DNA of 64,000 nt from Streptomyces sp. MST-110588 (GCF_022695595.1 NZ_CP074380.1:7851504-7915503); one strand, 5' to 3'. Counted from the stretch's first letter, positions 1 through 8,813 are shown. Numbers and translations are program-made. Notes: generated from the letters alone by a model not told the origin.

Positions 1-2
1 CA

Positions 3-518
3 GCCGTATTCGTCCCCACCGGCTACGGCGAACTCCTCTTCGGCATCTGGAAAGGATTCACCGAACTGCGACGCCTGGGCCTGACCGGGCGCCTGCCACG
101 CATGGTCGCCTGCGAGCCCGCCGCTGCCGCGCCCCTGGCCCGGGCCGTACGGTACGGGCTGCCGGCGGCCCAGGTGGACGTGGCACCCACCGAGGCGTAC
201 TCCATCGTCTCCGCGGTCAGTGGTTACCGTGGCGTGATCGCCGTCCGTGACAGCGGCGGCCAGGTGGCCGTCCTTGGCGACGGACAACTCCACGCCGCCC
301 GCGGCGAACTGGCCCGCGCCGGTCTGTGGACGGAACTCTCCGGCGCCGCCGGGCTCGCGGCCCTGCGCAGCCTGCCGCGCCCCGACGGGCCGGTGGTCTG
401 CATCTCGACCTCCAGCGGCTTCAAGGACCGTGCCGTCGGCTCCCGGACGACCGAGAGCGTCGCGCCGCAATGGGAGGAGGTCAGTCGCAGGCTGCGCGCC
501 GCCGGAATCCGTGAGTGA
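3..518 (+). CDS. PLP-dependent threonine-synthase-like enzyme, C-terminal part
   Basis: The gene enters from outside the window; its frame is open from base 3 to the TGA at 516-518. The visible 171 residues contain the glycine-rich stretch VPTGYGELLFGIWKGF, which in fold-type II PLP enzymes packs around the cofactor phosphate, followed by a mixed alpha/beta domain and the closing motif STSSGFKDR. This organisation is that of threonine synthase-like or diaminopropionate-lyase-like PLP enzymes. The N-terminal lysine region is not visible, so the substrate cannot be assigned. No partner gene follows closely on the same strand. Family membership is fairly secure; the specific reaction is not. Confidence 0.75.
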   Translation, partial: AVFVPTGYGELLFGIWKGFTELRRLGLTGRLPRMVACEPAAAAPLARAVRYGLPAAQVDVAPTEAYSIVSAVSGYRGVIAVRDSGGQVAVLGDGQLHAARGELARAGLWTELSGAAGLAALRSLPRPDGPVVCISTSSGFKDRAVGSRTTESVAPQWEEVSRRLRAAGIRE

Positions 519-952
519 CCGCGGCCGGCCCGGCGGCGTGTCCGGCCTCCCCGCTCCAGACGGCCTGCCCGCTCCCGCGGCGGGCCGCGACCCGTTGTCG
601 CAAGGGTGGTGCTGTGGGGGTGGCCGTGTCGTCCGGCGGACGGAGTCGTTGAATGCGGCACTGCGTGGGCAAAGGTGGAGCTGGGCGGGCGCTGGAGTGT
701 CCCTCTGGCCGGTGTGGCCGAAGTCGCCTGCGTGAGCCCGTAGTTCACCTGGCTTTGACGGTTTTTGATCGTACCTGCGGGTTACGAGTGGGGTTTTCCG
801 CCGTGGTGCGGCACACCCTGGAGATAACGCTTGGTAGCGGTGGCGCCTCAGGCTGTCGCCGAAGTAGCGTCCGCGGAAACAAGAGAGAGCCCCCGGAGCT
901 GGTTTGGGCGCCGCCCGGGGGGTCTCATGACTGCGTACTCCAAGGAGCGCTT
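519..952. other. Intergenic region without a recognised gene
   Basis: GC-rich spacer between the PLP enzyme and a possible small membrane protein. Open frames on both strands here have no recognisable domain and look like chance frames of high-GC DNA. A purine-rich ribosome-binding-like site lies at its right end, just before 953. Confidence 0.5.
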
Positions 953-1228
953 ATGTTCCAGCGTCCTCACCGCTGTCCGGACCGGTCACGATCGGACCGG
1001 TCCAACAGGGCCGAAGCTAGCATGCCGCCCGCCGGACCTCCTGAAACGGGACCGGCAAGTGTTTTGGGAGTAAGCGGGACCGCAGCCGCGTTCCTGGCCG
1101 TACTGAGCCTGCCGGTCATCCTCATCCACCACACCACGGCGGAGCCGGCAACTGCCGCCGCGCTGACCGCCGCCCTGTTCGCCGCCCGCGGTGTTTCCTG
1201 CCGCTACCTGCGTATTCGCTGGTCCTGA
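953..1228 (+). CDS. Possible small membrane protein (hypothetical)
   Basis: A 91-residue open frame starting with ATG about six bases after a good AAGGAG ribosome binding site. The first 40 residues are basic and proline-rich. They are followed by one hydrophobic stretch (about residues 43-60, including TAAAFLAVLSLPVILI) and a second weaker alanine-rich one, so one or two membrane segments are possible. I do not recognise a family. The Shine-Dalgarno site and hydrophobic segments favour a real gene, but its size and isolation keep confidence low. Confidence 0.35.
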   Translation: MFQRPHRCPDRSRSDRSNRAEASMPPAGPPETGPASVLGVSGTAAAFLAVLSLPVILIHHTTAEPATAAALTAALFAARGVSCRYLRIRWS

Positions 1229-1430
1229 ACCGTACCTCTGGGCCCGCACCTCCACCGCTGCGCCGGGCGGACCCGGTCCGGCCCGGCGCAGCGCCGGTTG
1301 CCTCTCCGGTGGGAGAGCGACACAAAAATATGATCTCGAGGGGGAGAAAAACGGCCCGCGGGCGCAGCAAATGCCTGCCGCGCGGCTGAAATCTCCCTCA
1401 ACGCATCCCCCGAAAGGGGTACCCGCCGAC

Positions 1431-2576
1431 ATGACTTCTCCAGGCTCTGCCCCACGTATGTGCCCCAGGTGCGACAAGGAAATCCGCTACACCGGACGCG
1501 GCCGGCCCCGCTTGTACTGCTCCCGCTCCTGCCAGCGCCGCAAAGGACCGCCGGCACAGAGCCTGGAGACCGGCCCGCAGCGATGCGATGTCCTCCAGGC
1601 GGCGCACCACACCACCGGGGCGCTGCTGGACGCCGAGTACCAGTCCAGCCCCGGCCTGGCCCAGCGCCTGGCCGGCTCCGCACAGGCCCGCAAACTCCTG
1701 GACCTCTACGATTCCCTGACGGTGCTGCAGCTACGGGCCGAAGGCGCGAGCTGGAAAGCGGTCGGCAAGACGGTCGGCATCAGCGCCTCCACCGCCCGCC
1801 GCAAGTGGGTCCGCGCCACGGTCGCCGGTAAACTGCGCCAGTTCGATGCCCTGCAGAGCGCAGGCCCCCCGTCCCCGGACCCTGTTCCGCCCGCCGTCCT
1901 GCCCATCCCGCGTCAGCGTCCCGCCCACAACACCGGTGCGCCGCCGGGGCCGCCCGCCACCGACGAGGAACCCGCCGGCCTGACCAGCACCCAGCAATTC
2001 GCCAATGCCCTGTCCCACCTTCACCGGACCAGCGGCAAGGCCATGCGGGAACTCGCCCAGGACGCCCACGTATCCGCCTCCTACGTCTCCCGGGTCATCT
2101 CCGGCGAACGCCTTCCCTCCTGGCCCGTCGCCCGCCGACTGACCATCGCCTGCGGCGGCGACCCCTGCGCCGTCGCGACCCTGTGGCGCGCCGCCCGCAG
2201 CGTACCCGTCACCACCGACATCAGCCCCCACGACGCCGCGGACGCCCTGCACGCCGCGCTGCGCGGTCTGTACCTGTCCGCCCGCCAGCCCGACACATAC
2301 CTGCTCAGCGTCCTGAGCCACCACGCCCTGACCGAAGAAGAGATCACCGCCGTCTTCGAAGGACGGCACTGTCCGGACTGGCCGGCCCTGGGCCGCCTGG
2401 TCCTGGCCCTGGACGGCCGCCCGGCCGCCCTGCGCCCCCTGTGGAACGCCGCCTACCGCACCGCCTCCCACGCCTCACCCCCCGCTCCTGCCTCCCCTGC
2501 CCCCCACCCTCCACCCACCACTGCCCTCACACATACGGGCACCCACGCCCCGCTCCCCGTGAGCGCCTTCGGATAA
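1431..2576 (+). CDS. Regulator with Cys4 zinc motif, HTH and XRE domain
   Basis: Predicted 381-residue DNA-binding protein. ATG 1431 is chosen because GAAAGGGG lies upstream at good spacing and the zinc motif begins at once. Residues 11-34 contain four cysteines (CPRC then YCSRSC), a small zinc ribbon. About residues 103-125 form a helix-turn-helix resembling resolvase/sigma-type HTHs (ASWKAVGKTVGISASTARR). About residues 195-240 are an XRE-type HTH (MRELAQDAHVSASYVSRVIS). A second XRE-like repeat may follow around residues 260-310. The C-terminus is proline/threonine-rich. The next gene, a sigma-like protein, begins 36 bp downstream, so the two are probably cotranscribed. The target is unknown. 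Confidence 0.75.
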   Translation: MTSPGSAPRMCPRCDKEIRYTGRGRPRLYCSRSCQRRKGPPAQSLETGPQRCDVLQAAHHTTGALLDAEYQSSPGLAQRLAGSAQARKLLDLYDSLTVLQLRAEGASWKAVGKTVGISASTARRKWVRATVAGKLRQFDALQSAGPPSPDPVPPAVLPIPRQRPAHNTGAPPGPPATDEEPAGLTSTQQFANALSHLHRTSGKAMRELAQDAHVSASYVSRVISGERLPSWPVARRLTIACGGDPCAVATLWRAARSVPVTTDISPHDAADALHAALRGLYLSARQPDTYLLSVLSHHALTEEEITAVFEGRHCPDWPALGRLVLALDGRPAALRPLWNAAYRTASHASPPAPASPAPHPPPTTALTHTGTHAPLPVSAFG

Positions 2577-2612
2577 CCGTCCCACCACCGCTCGTCACCG
2601 GGGGAGACGACC

Positions 2613-3176
2613 ATGCGCCCGACCGCCATGCACCCGACGACCATGCACCCGACCACCATGCATCCAACCGCCGCACCCGGCCCGCTCCATGGCACCCGGA
2701 TCCACCTGCCCCACCAGCCTCCCGTCAGCATCCACCTGCCGCTGGACTTCACCGCCTTCTGCGAACTGAGGTACGCGCACTACCAGCGCCACGCCCGCCT
2801 ACGCCTGACCGACCCCGCCGCCGCGGACCACGCCGTCCAAAACGCCCTGGGCGCCCTGGCCACCGACTGGCGCCGTGTTCTGGGCAGCCCGCGCCCGGCC
2901 TACCGCGCCTGGCAGATCCTGACCGGGAGCATCACCGCCCTGGCCCGCCGGTACCCGGACGCGCCGCCCACCGCCGCCCGTACCTTGTACACCCTCCTGC
3001 CCGCCCCGCGGGCCGACGCCATGCTCCTGCACCTCCAGGGCCTGTCCCTCCACGAGGCCGCGGAGGTGACCGGCCTGGACGAACCGGTCCTGGCATACCG
3101 GCTCCGCGCCGCCCAGCACACCCTCGACGCCCGCCTGGCACCGCAGGCGAACCCGAACCGCAAACCTCCGATGTAG
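2613..3176 (+). CDS. Sigma-70/ECF-like protein
   Basis: Predicted 187-residue protein preceded by GGGGGAG. Residues 50-95 resemble the helical region 2 of ECF sigma factors (acidic/aromatic helices, DPAAADHAVQNAL). Residues 135-175 resemble a region 4 helix-turn-helix (MLLHLQGLSLHEAAEVTGL). It could act as a sigma factor or as a sigma-like helper of the preceding XRE regulator. The N-terminus carries a three-fold peptide repeat MHPTT produced by a 15-nt DNA repeat that also supplies in-frame ATG codons at 2628, 2643 and 2658. The true start among these four ATGs is uncertain. Confidence 0.65.
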   Translation: MRPTAMHPTTMHPTTMHPTAAPGPLHGTRIHLPHQPPVSIHLPLDFTAFCELRYAHYQRHARLRLTDPAAADHAVQNALGALATDWRRVLGSPRPAYRAWQILTGSITALARRYPDAPPTAARTLYTLLPAPRADAMLLHLQGLSLHEAAEVTGLDEPVLAYRLRAAQHTLDARLAPQANPNRKPPM

Positions 3177-3697
3177 GGCTCGTCCCACCGCTCGAAGGCG
3201 CGGCATACGAAGCACTACGGCGACCGTCTGGTGCATGAGCCGCCGGCGAGCAGGCGCAGCGGGCACCGCGCCATGCATCGGGGGTACGGGCAGGACCGGC
3301 CCACCGCCACGCCGATCGGCCTGGCCGGGGCACCGTGGCCAACCGACGGAACTCGTCGAGCCGGCCTTGTGCGGTACTCGCAGGGCGATCGTTCCCGGTC
3401 GTGGTCCGCCGCCCGAACGGCGAGGCGGATCGCCGTGGGCGGCAACGGGCGCAAGCGGCGCCGGAGGAGTCGCGGACCTGATCGGGACGCACCGCGGACC
3501 GTTTCGGTCCGGCACAGTCCAGCCATCACCCCGCCCGATGACCCGGCGCCCAGACCCGGCGCCGGACCCGGCATCTGACCCGCCGCACGAACCGTCCCGC
3601 CGAACGCCGCGACGCCGCCCACGGCTACGCGATGCCCCAGGCCGCCTGATCACCCTGATGCCCTCCGCCCGCGCCCGGCGGGGTGGGCCTTGAGGGA
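3177..3697. other. Intergenic region without a recognised gene
   Basis: About 520 bp between the sigma-like gene and the convergent GAF-ANTAR gene. Several arginine/proline-rich open frames cross it on both strands, but none shows a domain, a convincing ribosome binding site or a membrane/signal segment. Confidence 0.5.
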
Positions 3698-4450
3698 TTA
3701 CTCCGCCGGTGCGTCGCCGGCCGGGGAACAGGGGGGAGACAGTGGCCGGGGAAGGTCGCCGGTGTCGATGATGTGGTGGGCAACGGTGGTCAGCCGCAGG
3801 TGGTGGTGGCGGGCGTGACGGCACATGGTGGTGAAGGCGTTGTCGAGGGAGGTGGTGCGCAGGGCGGCGAGCATGCCTTTTGCCTGCTCGATGACGATGC
3901 GGCTGTGCAGGGCGGTGTGGAGTTGTTCGTTGACGCTGTCGGCGTGGTCGAGGGCACGGGCGTGGACGAGGCCGATGGTGGCCGCGTCGGCGAAGGCCTG
4001 GGCCAGGGCAAGGTCGGCCAGGGGCAGGGGACTGTCGGTGGTGCGCAGGAGCAGCAGGCTGCCCAGCGTCTGCCGGCGCAGGCGCAGGGGGACGGCGCTG
4101 GCGTAGGTGTAGCCGGCCTCAACGGCTTGTGTGGTGAAGTCGTTCCAGGTGGCGGGGGCTCGGGCGAGGTTTCCGGGAGTGACTGCGGTGGCGGTGCGGT
4201 AGGCGTCCAGGGCCGGCCCCTCGCGCATGGCCAGGTCCATGACCTTGCTCAGGGCCGGGCTGGGGTCGCAGGGTGCCGGGCTGTACAGGCTCGGGCCGGG
4301 ATAGGCCAGCAGGATGGTGGTGTCCGCCACGGCGAGCAGGTCGCAGCAGCGGACGGTCATCTGCTGCAGGAAGTCGATGACATCGAAGTCTGCGACCAGG
4401 GTGTCGGCGAGTTCGACGAAGGTTTCGGCGATCTTCTGTTCTCGGCTCAT
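3698..4450 (-). CDS. GAF-ANTAR antiterminator/regulator (second of pair)
   Basis: Predicted 250-residue protein with an N-terminal GAF-like sensory domain (about residues 10-160) and a C-terminal ANTAR RNA-binding domain (about residues 165-225, with RIVIEQAKGMLA, the core ANTAR helix). ANTAR proteins bind paired hairpins in nascent mRNA and prevent termination. ATG 4450 is chosen because CGAGAGG lies six bases upstream; a TTG two codons earlier is less likely. It lies 63 bp behind another GAF-ANTAR gene on the same strand, so the two probably form one operon. The ligand of the GAF domain is unknown. Confidence 0.85.
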   Translation of the reverse strand: MSREQKIAETFVELADTLVADFDVIDFLQQMTVRCCDLLAVADTTILLAYPGPSLYSPAPCDPSPALSKVMDLAMREGPALDAYRTATAVTPGNLARAPATWNDFTTQAVEAGYTYASAVPLRLRRQTLGSLLLLRTTDSPLPLADLALAQAFADAATIGLVHARALDHADSVNEQLHTALHSRIVIEQAKGMLAALRTTSLDNAFTTMCRHARHHHLRLTTVAHHIIDTGDLPRPLSPPCSPAGDAPAE

Positions 4451-4513
4451 GGTCAACCTCTCGGGGCACGAACGCCGACGTGGCCGTGACGGGTTCGTGT
4501 TCGACGGCGTGGT

Positions 4514-5203
4514 TCACGGAGGCAGCTCGCTCAGGACGTCCTGGGCGATGTCGGCCAGCGTTCGTCCGGAGGCGAAGGCCTGGGCCCGCAACCGCACCAG
4601 GGCCTCCTCCAGCGGCACGCCGAGCCGGATACTGAGCACGCCGGTGGCTTGGTGCACCTCGGCCCGGTGCAGATCGACCGAACCCGCCTCCCTGGTCCTG
4701 CCGTCCTCCTGTCCGGTGCCCGGCTGCCAGGCCAGCAGCCGGCCGGTCAGGGCATCGGCCACCCGCAGCCCGTCCGCCGCCTGCCGCGCGGTCAGGAACC
4801 CGGGCGTCGTGCGGTACCCGGTCAGCGTTCCCAACCGGGCCGCCCCGCTGCGTACCGGCCACACGAACATCGCCCGCACCTGCAGTGCGCCGGCTTCGGC
4901 GGCGAACTGCGGCCACGGGCCGCCCCCGTTCCCGGTCTCCTGCAGATCAGCTACCTGGTAGGGCACCACGGTGAAGTCCGCGGAGATCGACGGGCCCTGC
5001 CCGAGGGTGAACTGCGCATCCTCCAGCCGCCCACTGATGTCGTCGCTGAACCACACCAGCTCCGCTCCCCACCGCAAGGAGACCGCTATGCCCTCCAGGC
5101 CCAGCGCATGCGCGCACCGCACCGCCCACACGCGGTGCTCCTCTGCGGCAACGGCCTGCTCCAAGCCGTTGAGCAACTCCTGCACAGACACCCGGCGCTC
5201 CAT
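4514..5203 (-). CDS. GAF-ANTAR antiterminator/regulator (first of pair)
   Basis: Predicted 229-residue protein with a GAF domain (about residues 5-150; the start ERRVSVQELLNGL is a typical lead-in) and an ANTAR domain (about 165-225, EVHQATGVLSIRLGVPLEEA). ATG 5203 has GGAAGG at six-base spacing; a GTG five codons earlier is a weaker start. It is the promoter-proximal gene of a two-gene unit with the GAF-ANTAR gene at 3698-4450. The two proteins differ clearly in sequence, so this looks like an old duplication, or two sensors acting together, rather than a recent tandem copy. Confidence 0.85.
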   Translation of the reverse strand: MERRVSVQELLNGLEQAVAAEEHRVWAVRCAHALGLEGIAVSLRWGAELVWFSDDISGRLEDAQFTLGQGPSISADFTVVPYQVADLQETGNGGGPWPQFAAEAGALQVRAMFVWPVRSGAARLGTLTGYRTTPGFLTARQAADGLRVADALTGRLLAWQPGTGQEDGRTREAGSVDLHRAEVHQATGVLSIRLGVPLEEALVRLRAQAFASGRTLADIAQDVLSELPP

Positions 5204-5423
5204 AGCTGAGCCTTCCACTCAAGAGCAGACCGGCTCCTCAGGGCGGCCAGCATTCCGTACCCAGAACACTACTCCTCAGCGCCCCGACGGAACCTGCCAA
5301 CGCGGGTGACAGCTTCCATCCGAACCGGACTTCGTACTCACCACAACAGCACAAGGCGTCGCCCGAGGGGTTCCGGCAGGGTCTATCGGAACTGAGGTGC
5401 GATTCGTCTGTCTGGCCTACGAG

Positions 5424-5750
5424 TTAGAGGGCGGCCTGCTCGTTGGGGAAGTGCCCGCATGTCTGGGCCGCGCGCCGGTAGCGGGCGTTGAGGGACTCGA
5501 TGGCGTTGGTGGTGTGGACGACCTGCCGGATCGCATCGGGCAGGCCGAGGAAGGGCAGGAACCCGCTCCAGGCCCGCTCTCGGGTCCCGGCGATCGACGG
5601 GTAACGCCTGCCCCCCTTCTCGTCGAACTCGGCGAGCCGCAGCCGTGCTTCGTCCTCGTTGACGGCGGTATAGACGGGCTTGAGGTCGCGGGCGACCTCG
5701 GCCCGGTGGCGGCGGGAGGCGTGCGCGGGCCGGCGCGGACCGGTCGTCAT
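5424..5750 (-). pseudogene. IS256-family (mutator) transposase remnant
   Basis: This frame encodes the C-terminal part of an IS256/mutator-type transposase, including VVHTTNAIESLNARYRRA, a hallmark of the family near its last catalytic region. The N-terminal two thirds and the DDE core are missing, and the frame stops at NEQAAL, short of the normal C-terminus. It is a dead fragment marking an old insertion between the GAF-ANTAR pair and the MarR operon. No terminal inverted repeats were recognised. Confidence 0.8.
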
Positions 5751-5817
5751 CCCGTACGTCCGGGCGAGATCGGCACGTCACCGGCTCCCAGCGGTCGAGG
5801 CCGCCCGCGGCAGTCGA

Positions 5818-5860
5818 CCATTTCCATAAACTATGAATATAAAAGTGCTATGCTCCGAGC
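5818..5860 (+). promoter_or_regulatory. AT-rich promoter/operator region of the MarR operon
   Basis: Conspicuously AT-rich for this genome, with CCATAAACTATGAATATAAA followed by a TATGCT -10-like hexamer shortly before ATG 5861. CTATG occurs twice as a direct repeat. A MarR protein would normally autoregulate from such a site. Promoter assignment is by inspection only. Confidence 0.35.
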
Positions 5861-6319
5861 ATGAATCGTCAAGACACCGCTCCTGGCGCGTCCGCCGCCA
5901 TCGGGGCAGCCCTCTACGGCCTGGCCACCAGGGCCGCGAGACGCCTGCCCCGGGACATGAGCCTGACGTCCGCCGCCACCCTGGCCACCCTGGACCGGAC
6001 CGGCCCGCGGCGCATCACCGATCTGGCCGCGGTCGAGGGCGTCACCCAGCCCGCGATGACCGCCCTGGTCCGGGTGTTGGAGGAGTCCGGCCTGGTCGAG
6101 CGGCGGGGTGACGCGTCCGACAAGCGGGTCACGCTGGTGTGCCTGACCGAGGCCGGCGCCTCTTATGTCCGGACGCGGCGCCAGGCGGGCGTCGACGCGT
6201 TCGAGCGGTTGATCGGCGAGCTCACCGGCGACGAGGTCGAGGCGCTGGTGGCGGCCCTTCCGGCGCTGAAGCATCTGGCAGAGCTCGAAAGCCGGGACCG
6301 CGAAGGGCCGAAGCAGTGA
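5861..6319 (+). CDS. MarR-family transcriptional regulator
   Basis: Predicted 152-residue winged-helix regulator. The core HTH (about residues 50-85, ITDLAAVEGVTQPAMTALV) is followed by the beta-wing with the conserved VERRGDASDKRVTLVCLTEAG signature. N- and C-terminal helices provide dimerisation. The MFS exporter gene begins within 30 bp (or overlaps by four bases if a GTG at 6316 is used), so this is a typical MarR-efflux operon in which an inducing compound would release repression. The AT-rich region just upstream is the probable autoregulatory site. Confidence 0.92.
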   Translation: MNRQDTAPGASAAIGAALYGLATRAARRLPRDMSLTSAATLATLDRTGPRRITDLAAVEGVTQPAMTALVRVLEESGLVERRGDASDKRVTLVCLTEAGASYVRTRRQAGVDAFERLIGELTGDEVEALVAALPALKHLAELESRDREGPKQ

Positions 6320-6345
6320 CCGGGCAGCCGGTCGGCGGAGTCCCG

Positions 6346-7749
6346 ATGAAGGCGTTCCCGGTGCCGCGTTCCAAGGCGCGGCTGCTGGTCCCCGCCCTGA
6401 TGTTCATCGCTCTGGTCGTGGCGGCGGTCGCCAGCCTCGGGACGCCGCTCATCACCAGCGTGGCGACCTCGTTCCACGTCTCGCTCGGCAGCGCGCAGTG
6501 GACGCTGACCGTCGCGCTGCTCAGCGGCGCCGTCGCCACGCCGGTCCTGGGCCGGCTCGGAGCCGGCCCGCACCGGCGGGCCACGATCCTCGCCACGCTG
6601 GCGGTCGTCGTCGCCGGCAGCGCGCTCACCGTGCTGCCGCTGCCGTTCGCGTGGCTGCTGGCCGGCAGGGCGGCCCAGGGCGTCGGGCTCGGGCTGACGG
6701 CGCTGATGATGGGCGTGGCCCGGGACCACCTCCCCGAGGAGCGCAGCGCGGCCGTGATCGCCCTGATCTCGGTGGTCTCGGTCATCGGAGCCGGCGTCGG
6801 GTACCCGCTGGCCGCACTGCTCGCCGAGCTCGGCGGGGTACGGGCCGCCTACGGCCTCGGCCTGGTCGTCACCGCCGCCGCCCTTGTGACCGCGTGGCGC
6901 TCCATGCCCGAAGCCCCCGAAGGCCGCTTTGCCCGCGTGGACGTGGCAGGCGCGGTCGTCCTGGCCGCCGCGCTGCTCCTGGTGCTGTTCCTCGCCGGCG
7001 AACGGAATCTGTGGAGCCGGCACCTCGCCGTGGCGGCGGGCCTCGCCGTCGTCGCGGTGGTGCTGCTCTGCGTCTGGGCCGTCATCGAGCTGCGCAGCAC
7101 GACGCCCCTGGTCGATGTGCGTGCGGTGCGGCACCCGGCGGTCGCCGGGGCGAACCTCGCCATGTTCGTCGGCGGGATCGGCATGTACCTCCTGCTCACG
7201 CTCATCACCCGGTACGCGCAGACGCCGCACGGCGCCGGCTACGGCTTCGGGCTGACGACCTTCGTCGCCGGGCTGGTCCTCATCCCGTTCTCGGTGCTGG
7301 GGTTCGTCGCCGGCAAGCTCACGCCGCGGGTCCGGATGCGGATCGCCGACCCCCTGCTCCTGGCCGGCAGCGCCGTCGTGGTCGGCGGCGGGTTCGCCCT
7401 GTTCGCGGCGGCCCGGTCGGACCTGGCCGAACTGTTCGTGGCGATGGGCGTGCTCGGCTTCGGCGTCGGGGGCTTCTCGGCCGCGATGCCCGGCGTCATC
7501 CTGGCCGTCACCCCCAAGAGCGAGACGTCGAGCGCCATGAGCTTCAACTACGTCGTCCGCAGCGTCGGGTACTCGCTGGGCAGCGCCATCGGCGGCCTGA
7601 TCCTCGCCGCGGGCACCGGCCCCGGCCACCTCCTCCCCGACGACAGCGCCTACACCACCGCGGCGCTGGTCGGCATCGGCGCCATGGCGATCACGACGCT
7701 GACAAGCCTTGCTCTCGCCCGCCGACGTCCGTCCGAGACCACCCCGTGA
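6346..7749 (+). CDS. MFS drug-efflux transporter
   Basis: Predicted 467-residue inner-membrane transporter of the DHA2-like major facilitator group with about 14 hydrophobic segments. The first-half arginine motif is LLAGRAAQGVGLGLTALMMG. ATG 6346 has GGCGGAG upstream; GTG 6316, overlapping the MarR stop codon as GTGA, is an alternative giving ten more residues. The upstream MarR gene is almost certainly its regulator. Proton-driven export of a toxic small molecule is the likely role; the substrate cannot be read from the sequence. Confidence 0.9.
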   Translation: MKAFPVPRSKARLLVPALMFIALVVAAVASLGTPLITSVATSFHVSLGSAQWTLTVALLSGAVATPVLGRLGAGPHRRATILATLAVVVAGSALTVLPLPFAWLLAGRAAQGVGLGLTALMMGVARDHLPEERSAAVIALISVVSVIGAGVGYPLAALLAELGGVRAAYGLGLVVTAAALVTAWRSMPEAPEGRFARVDVAGAVVLAAALLLVLFLAGERNLWSRHLAVAAGLAVVAVVLLCVWAVIELRSTTPLVDVRAVRHPAVAGANLAMFVGGIGMYLLLTLITRYAQTPHGAGYGFGLTTFVAGLVLIPFSVLGFVAGKLTPRVRMRIADPLLLAGSAVVVGGGFALFAAARSDLAELFVAMGVLGFGVGGFSAAMPGVILAVTPKSETSSAMSFNYVVRSVGYSLGSAIGGLILAAGTGPGHLLPDDSAYTTAALVGIGAMAITTLTSLALARRRPSETTP

Positions 7750-7871
7750 GAGCTCGCGCACATAGGCGGTGTGGCGAGCCTCTGCAAAGGCGGGCACCGG
7801 TCCCGATGGACATGGAGTCGCGACACTCTGTGACCGCTGGAGAGACTGGGCCCGTCCTGCCGCCACGGCCG

Positions 7872-8210
7872 TCAGTCCGCCGCCTTGGGCCGCCAACCGG
7901 AGGCCCAGGCATCGAGCGGGGCGAGAGATTCCTGAAGGGTCCTGCCCTGTTCGGTGAGCAGGTATCCCTCGCCGGCGTGCTCGACGAGGTCGGCCTGTCC
8001 GAGCTCGCGAAGCCTGTCTGCCAGGACGCTTGATGAGACGCCGCCACATCGTTGCTGGAGCTGGCGGAAGGTCGGAGATGAGCCGTCCCGTAGCTCCCAC
8101 AGGATGCGCAGCGCCCAGCGTCGGCCCAAGAGGTCCAGGAGCGCCATGATCGGGCGCCCCGTGTGCGAGCCGCGGACCCGGCGGCCCGGGAGTGGAGTTG
8201 GTCGTGTCAT
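7872..8210 (-). CDS. HxlR-family transcriptional regulator
   Basis: Predicted 112-residue winged-helix protein with the characteristic HxlR lead-in LLGRRWALRILWELRDG and the recognition region (FRQLQQRCGGVSSSVLADRL) followed by an acidic wing. The start is ATG 8210 with GGAAG upstream. It is divergent from the carboxymuconolactone-decarboxylase-like gene at 8250, with only 39 bp between the start codons, so one operator probably controls both. HxlR proteins often respond to aldehydes, quinones or redox stress. Confidence 0.9.
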   Translation of the reverse strand: MTRPTPLPGRRVRGSHTGRPIMALLDLLGRRWALRILWELRDGSSPTFRQLQQRCGGVSSSVLADRLRELGQADLVEHAGEGYLLTEQGRTLQESLAPLDAWASGWRPKAAD

Positions 8211-8249
8211 CTGCTTCCCTTTCCGAAGCGTCAATGTTAACGTCCCGCT
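8211..8249. promoter_or_regulatory. Shared HxlR intergenic control region
   Basis: A 39-bp spacer between divergent start codons containing GTCAATGTTAACGTC, with the self-complementary hexamer GTTAAC near its centre. It must hold both promoters or their downstream parts and is the natural HxlR operator candidate. Confidence 0.35.
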
Positions 8250-8813
8250 ATGCCTCTGAAAACGAAGCAGCCGCGCATCGAGCCGCTCTCGCCGCCCTAT
8301 GGCGAGGGAGCCGGCGAGGCCCTTGAACTCCTCGGGCATTCCCCCATCCAGCTCTTCCGGGTGTGGGCCCGCCGGCCCGAGCTCGCCCGCTCCATCGCGG
8401 GCTGGGGAAGCTACTACTTCTCTCGGCGCTCCGCTCTCACTCTGCGCCAGCGCGAGCTGGTCATCGACCGGACCACCGCGCTGTGTGGCGCCGACTACGA
8501 GTGGGCCGTGCACGTCGCGGGCTTCGCCGAGAAGGTGGGACTCGACGCGGCGCAGCTCACGTCCCTCGCGAAGGGAAGGCCGACGGACGACTGCTGGCAC
8601 ACCACCGATCGTGCCGTGCTCGAAGCGGTCGACGAGCTCCATGCGACCTTTGACCTCTCCGACGACACCTGGACGAACCTGGTCGCTGTCGCCGATGAAG
8701 ATGCCGCACTCGATCTGGTCTTGGTCTGCGGCTGGTACCACGCCATCTCGTTCGCCGTCAGGGCACTCCGCCTGCCCCTTGAACCCGGCACCGAGCCGAT
8801 CTCCGCACACTGA
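8250..8813 (+). CDS. Carboxymuconolactone decarboxylase-like (AhpD-type) protein
   Basis: Predicted 187-residue all-helical protein of the CMD/AhpD fold. The motif region LRQRELVIDRTTALCGADYEWAVHV contributes the conserved cysteine and the later histidine of the family active site, but the usual CxxC pair is reduced to a single Cys. Single-Cys members may be hydroperoxide or lactone-handling enzymes. It is divergent from an HxlR regulator and is followed 35 bp later by a DUF1330 gene, probably in the same transcript. Family assignment is good; substrate unknown. Confidence 0.85.
   Translation: MPLKTKQPRIEPLSPPYGEGAGEALELLGHSPIQLFRVWARRPELARSIAGWGSYYFSRRSALTLRQRELVIDRTTALCGADYEWAVHVAGFAEKVGLDAAQLTSLAKGRPTDDCWHTTDRAVLEAVDELHATFDLSDDTWTNLVAVADEDAALDLVLVCGWYHAISFAVRALRLPLEPGTEPISAH

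Noticed and set aside
6163..8100. Very long minus-strand open frame opposite the MarR-MFS genes
   Set aside because: Its translation is Arg/Gly/Asp/Gln-rich without domains and mirrors the real genes on the plus strand; long antisense frames are normal at this GC content.
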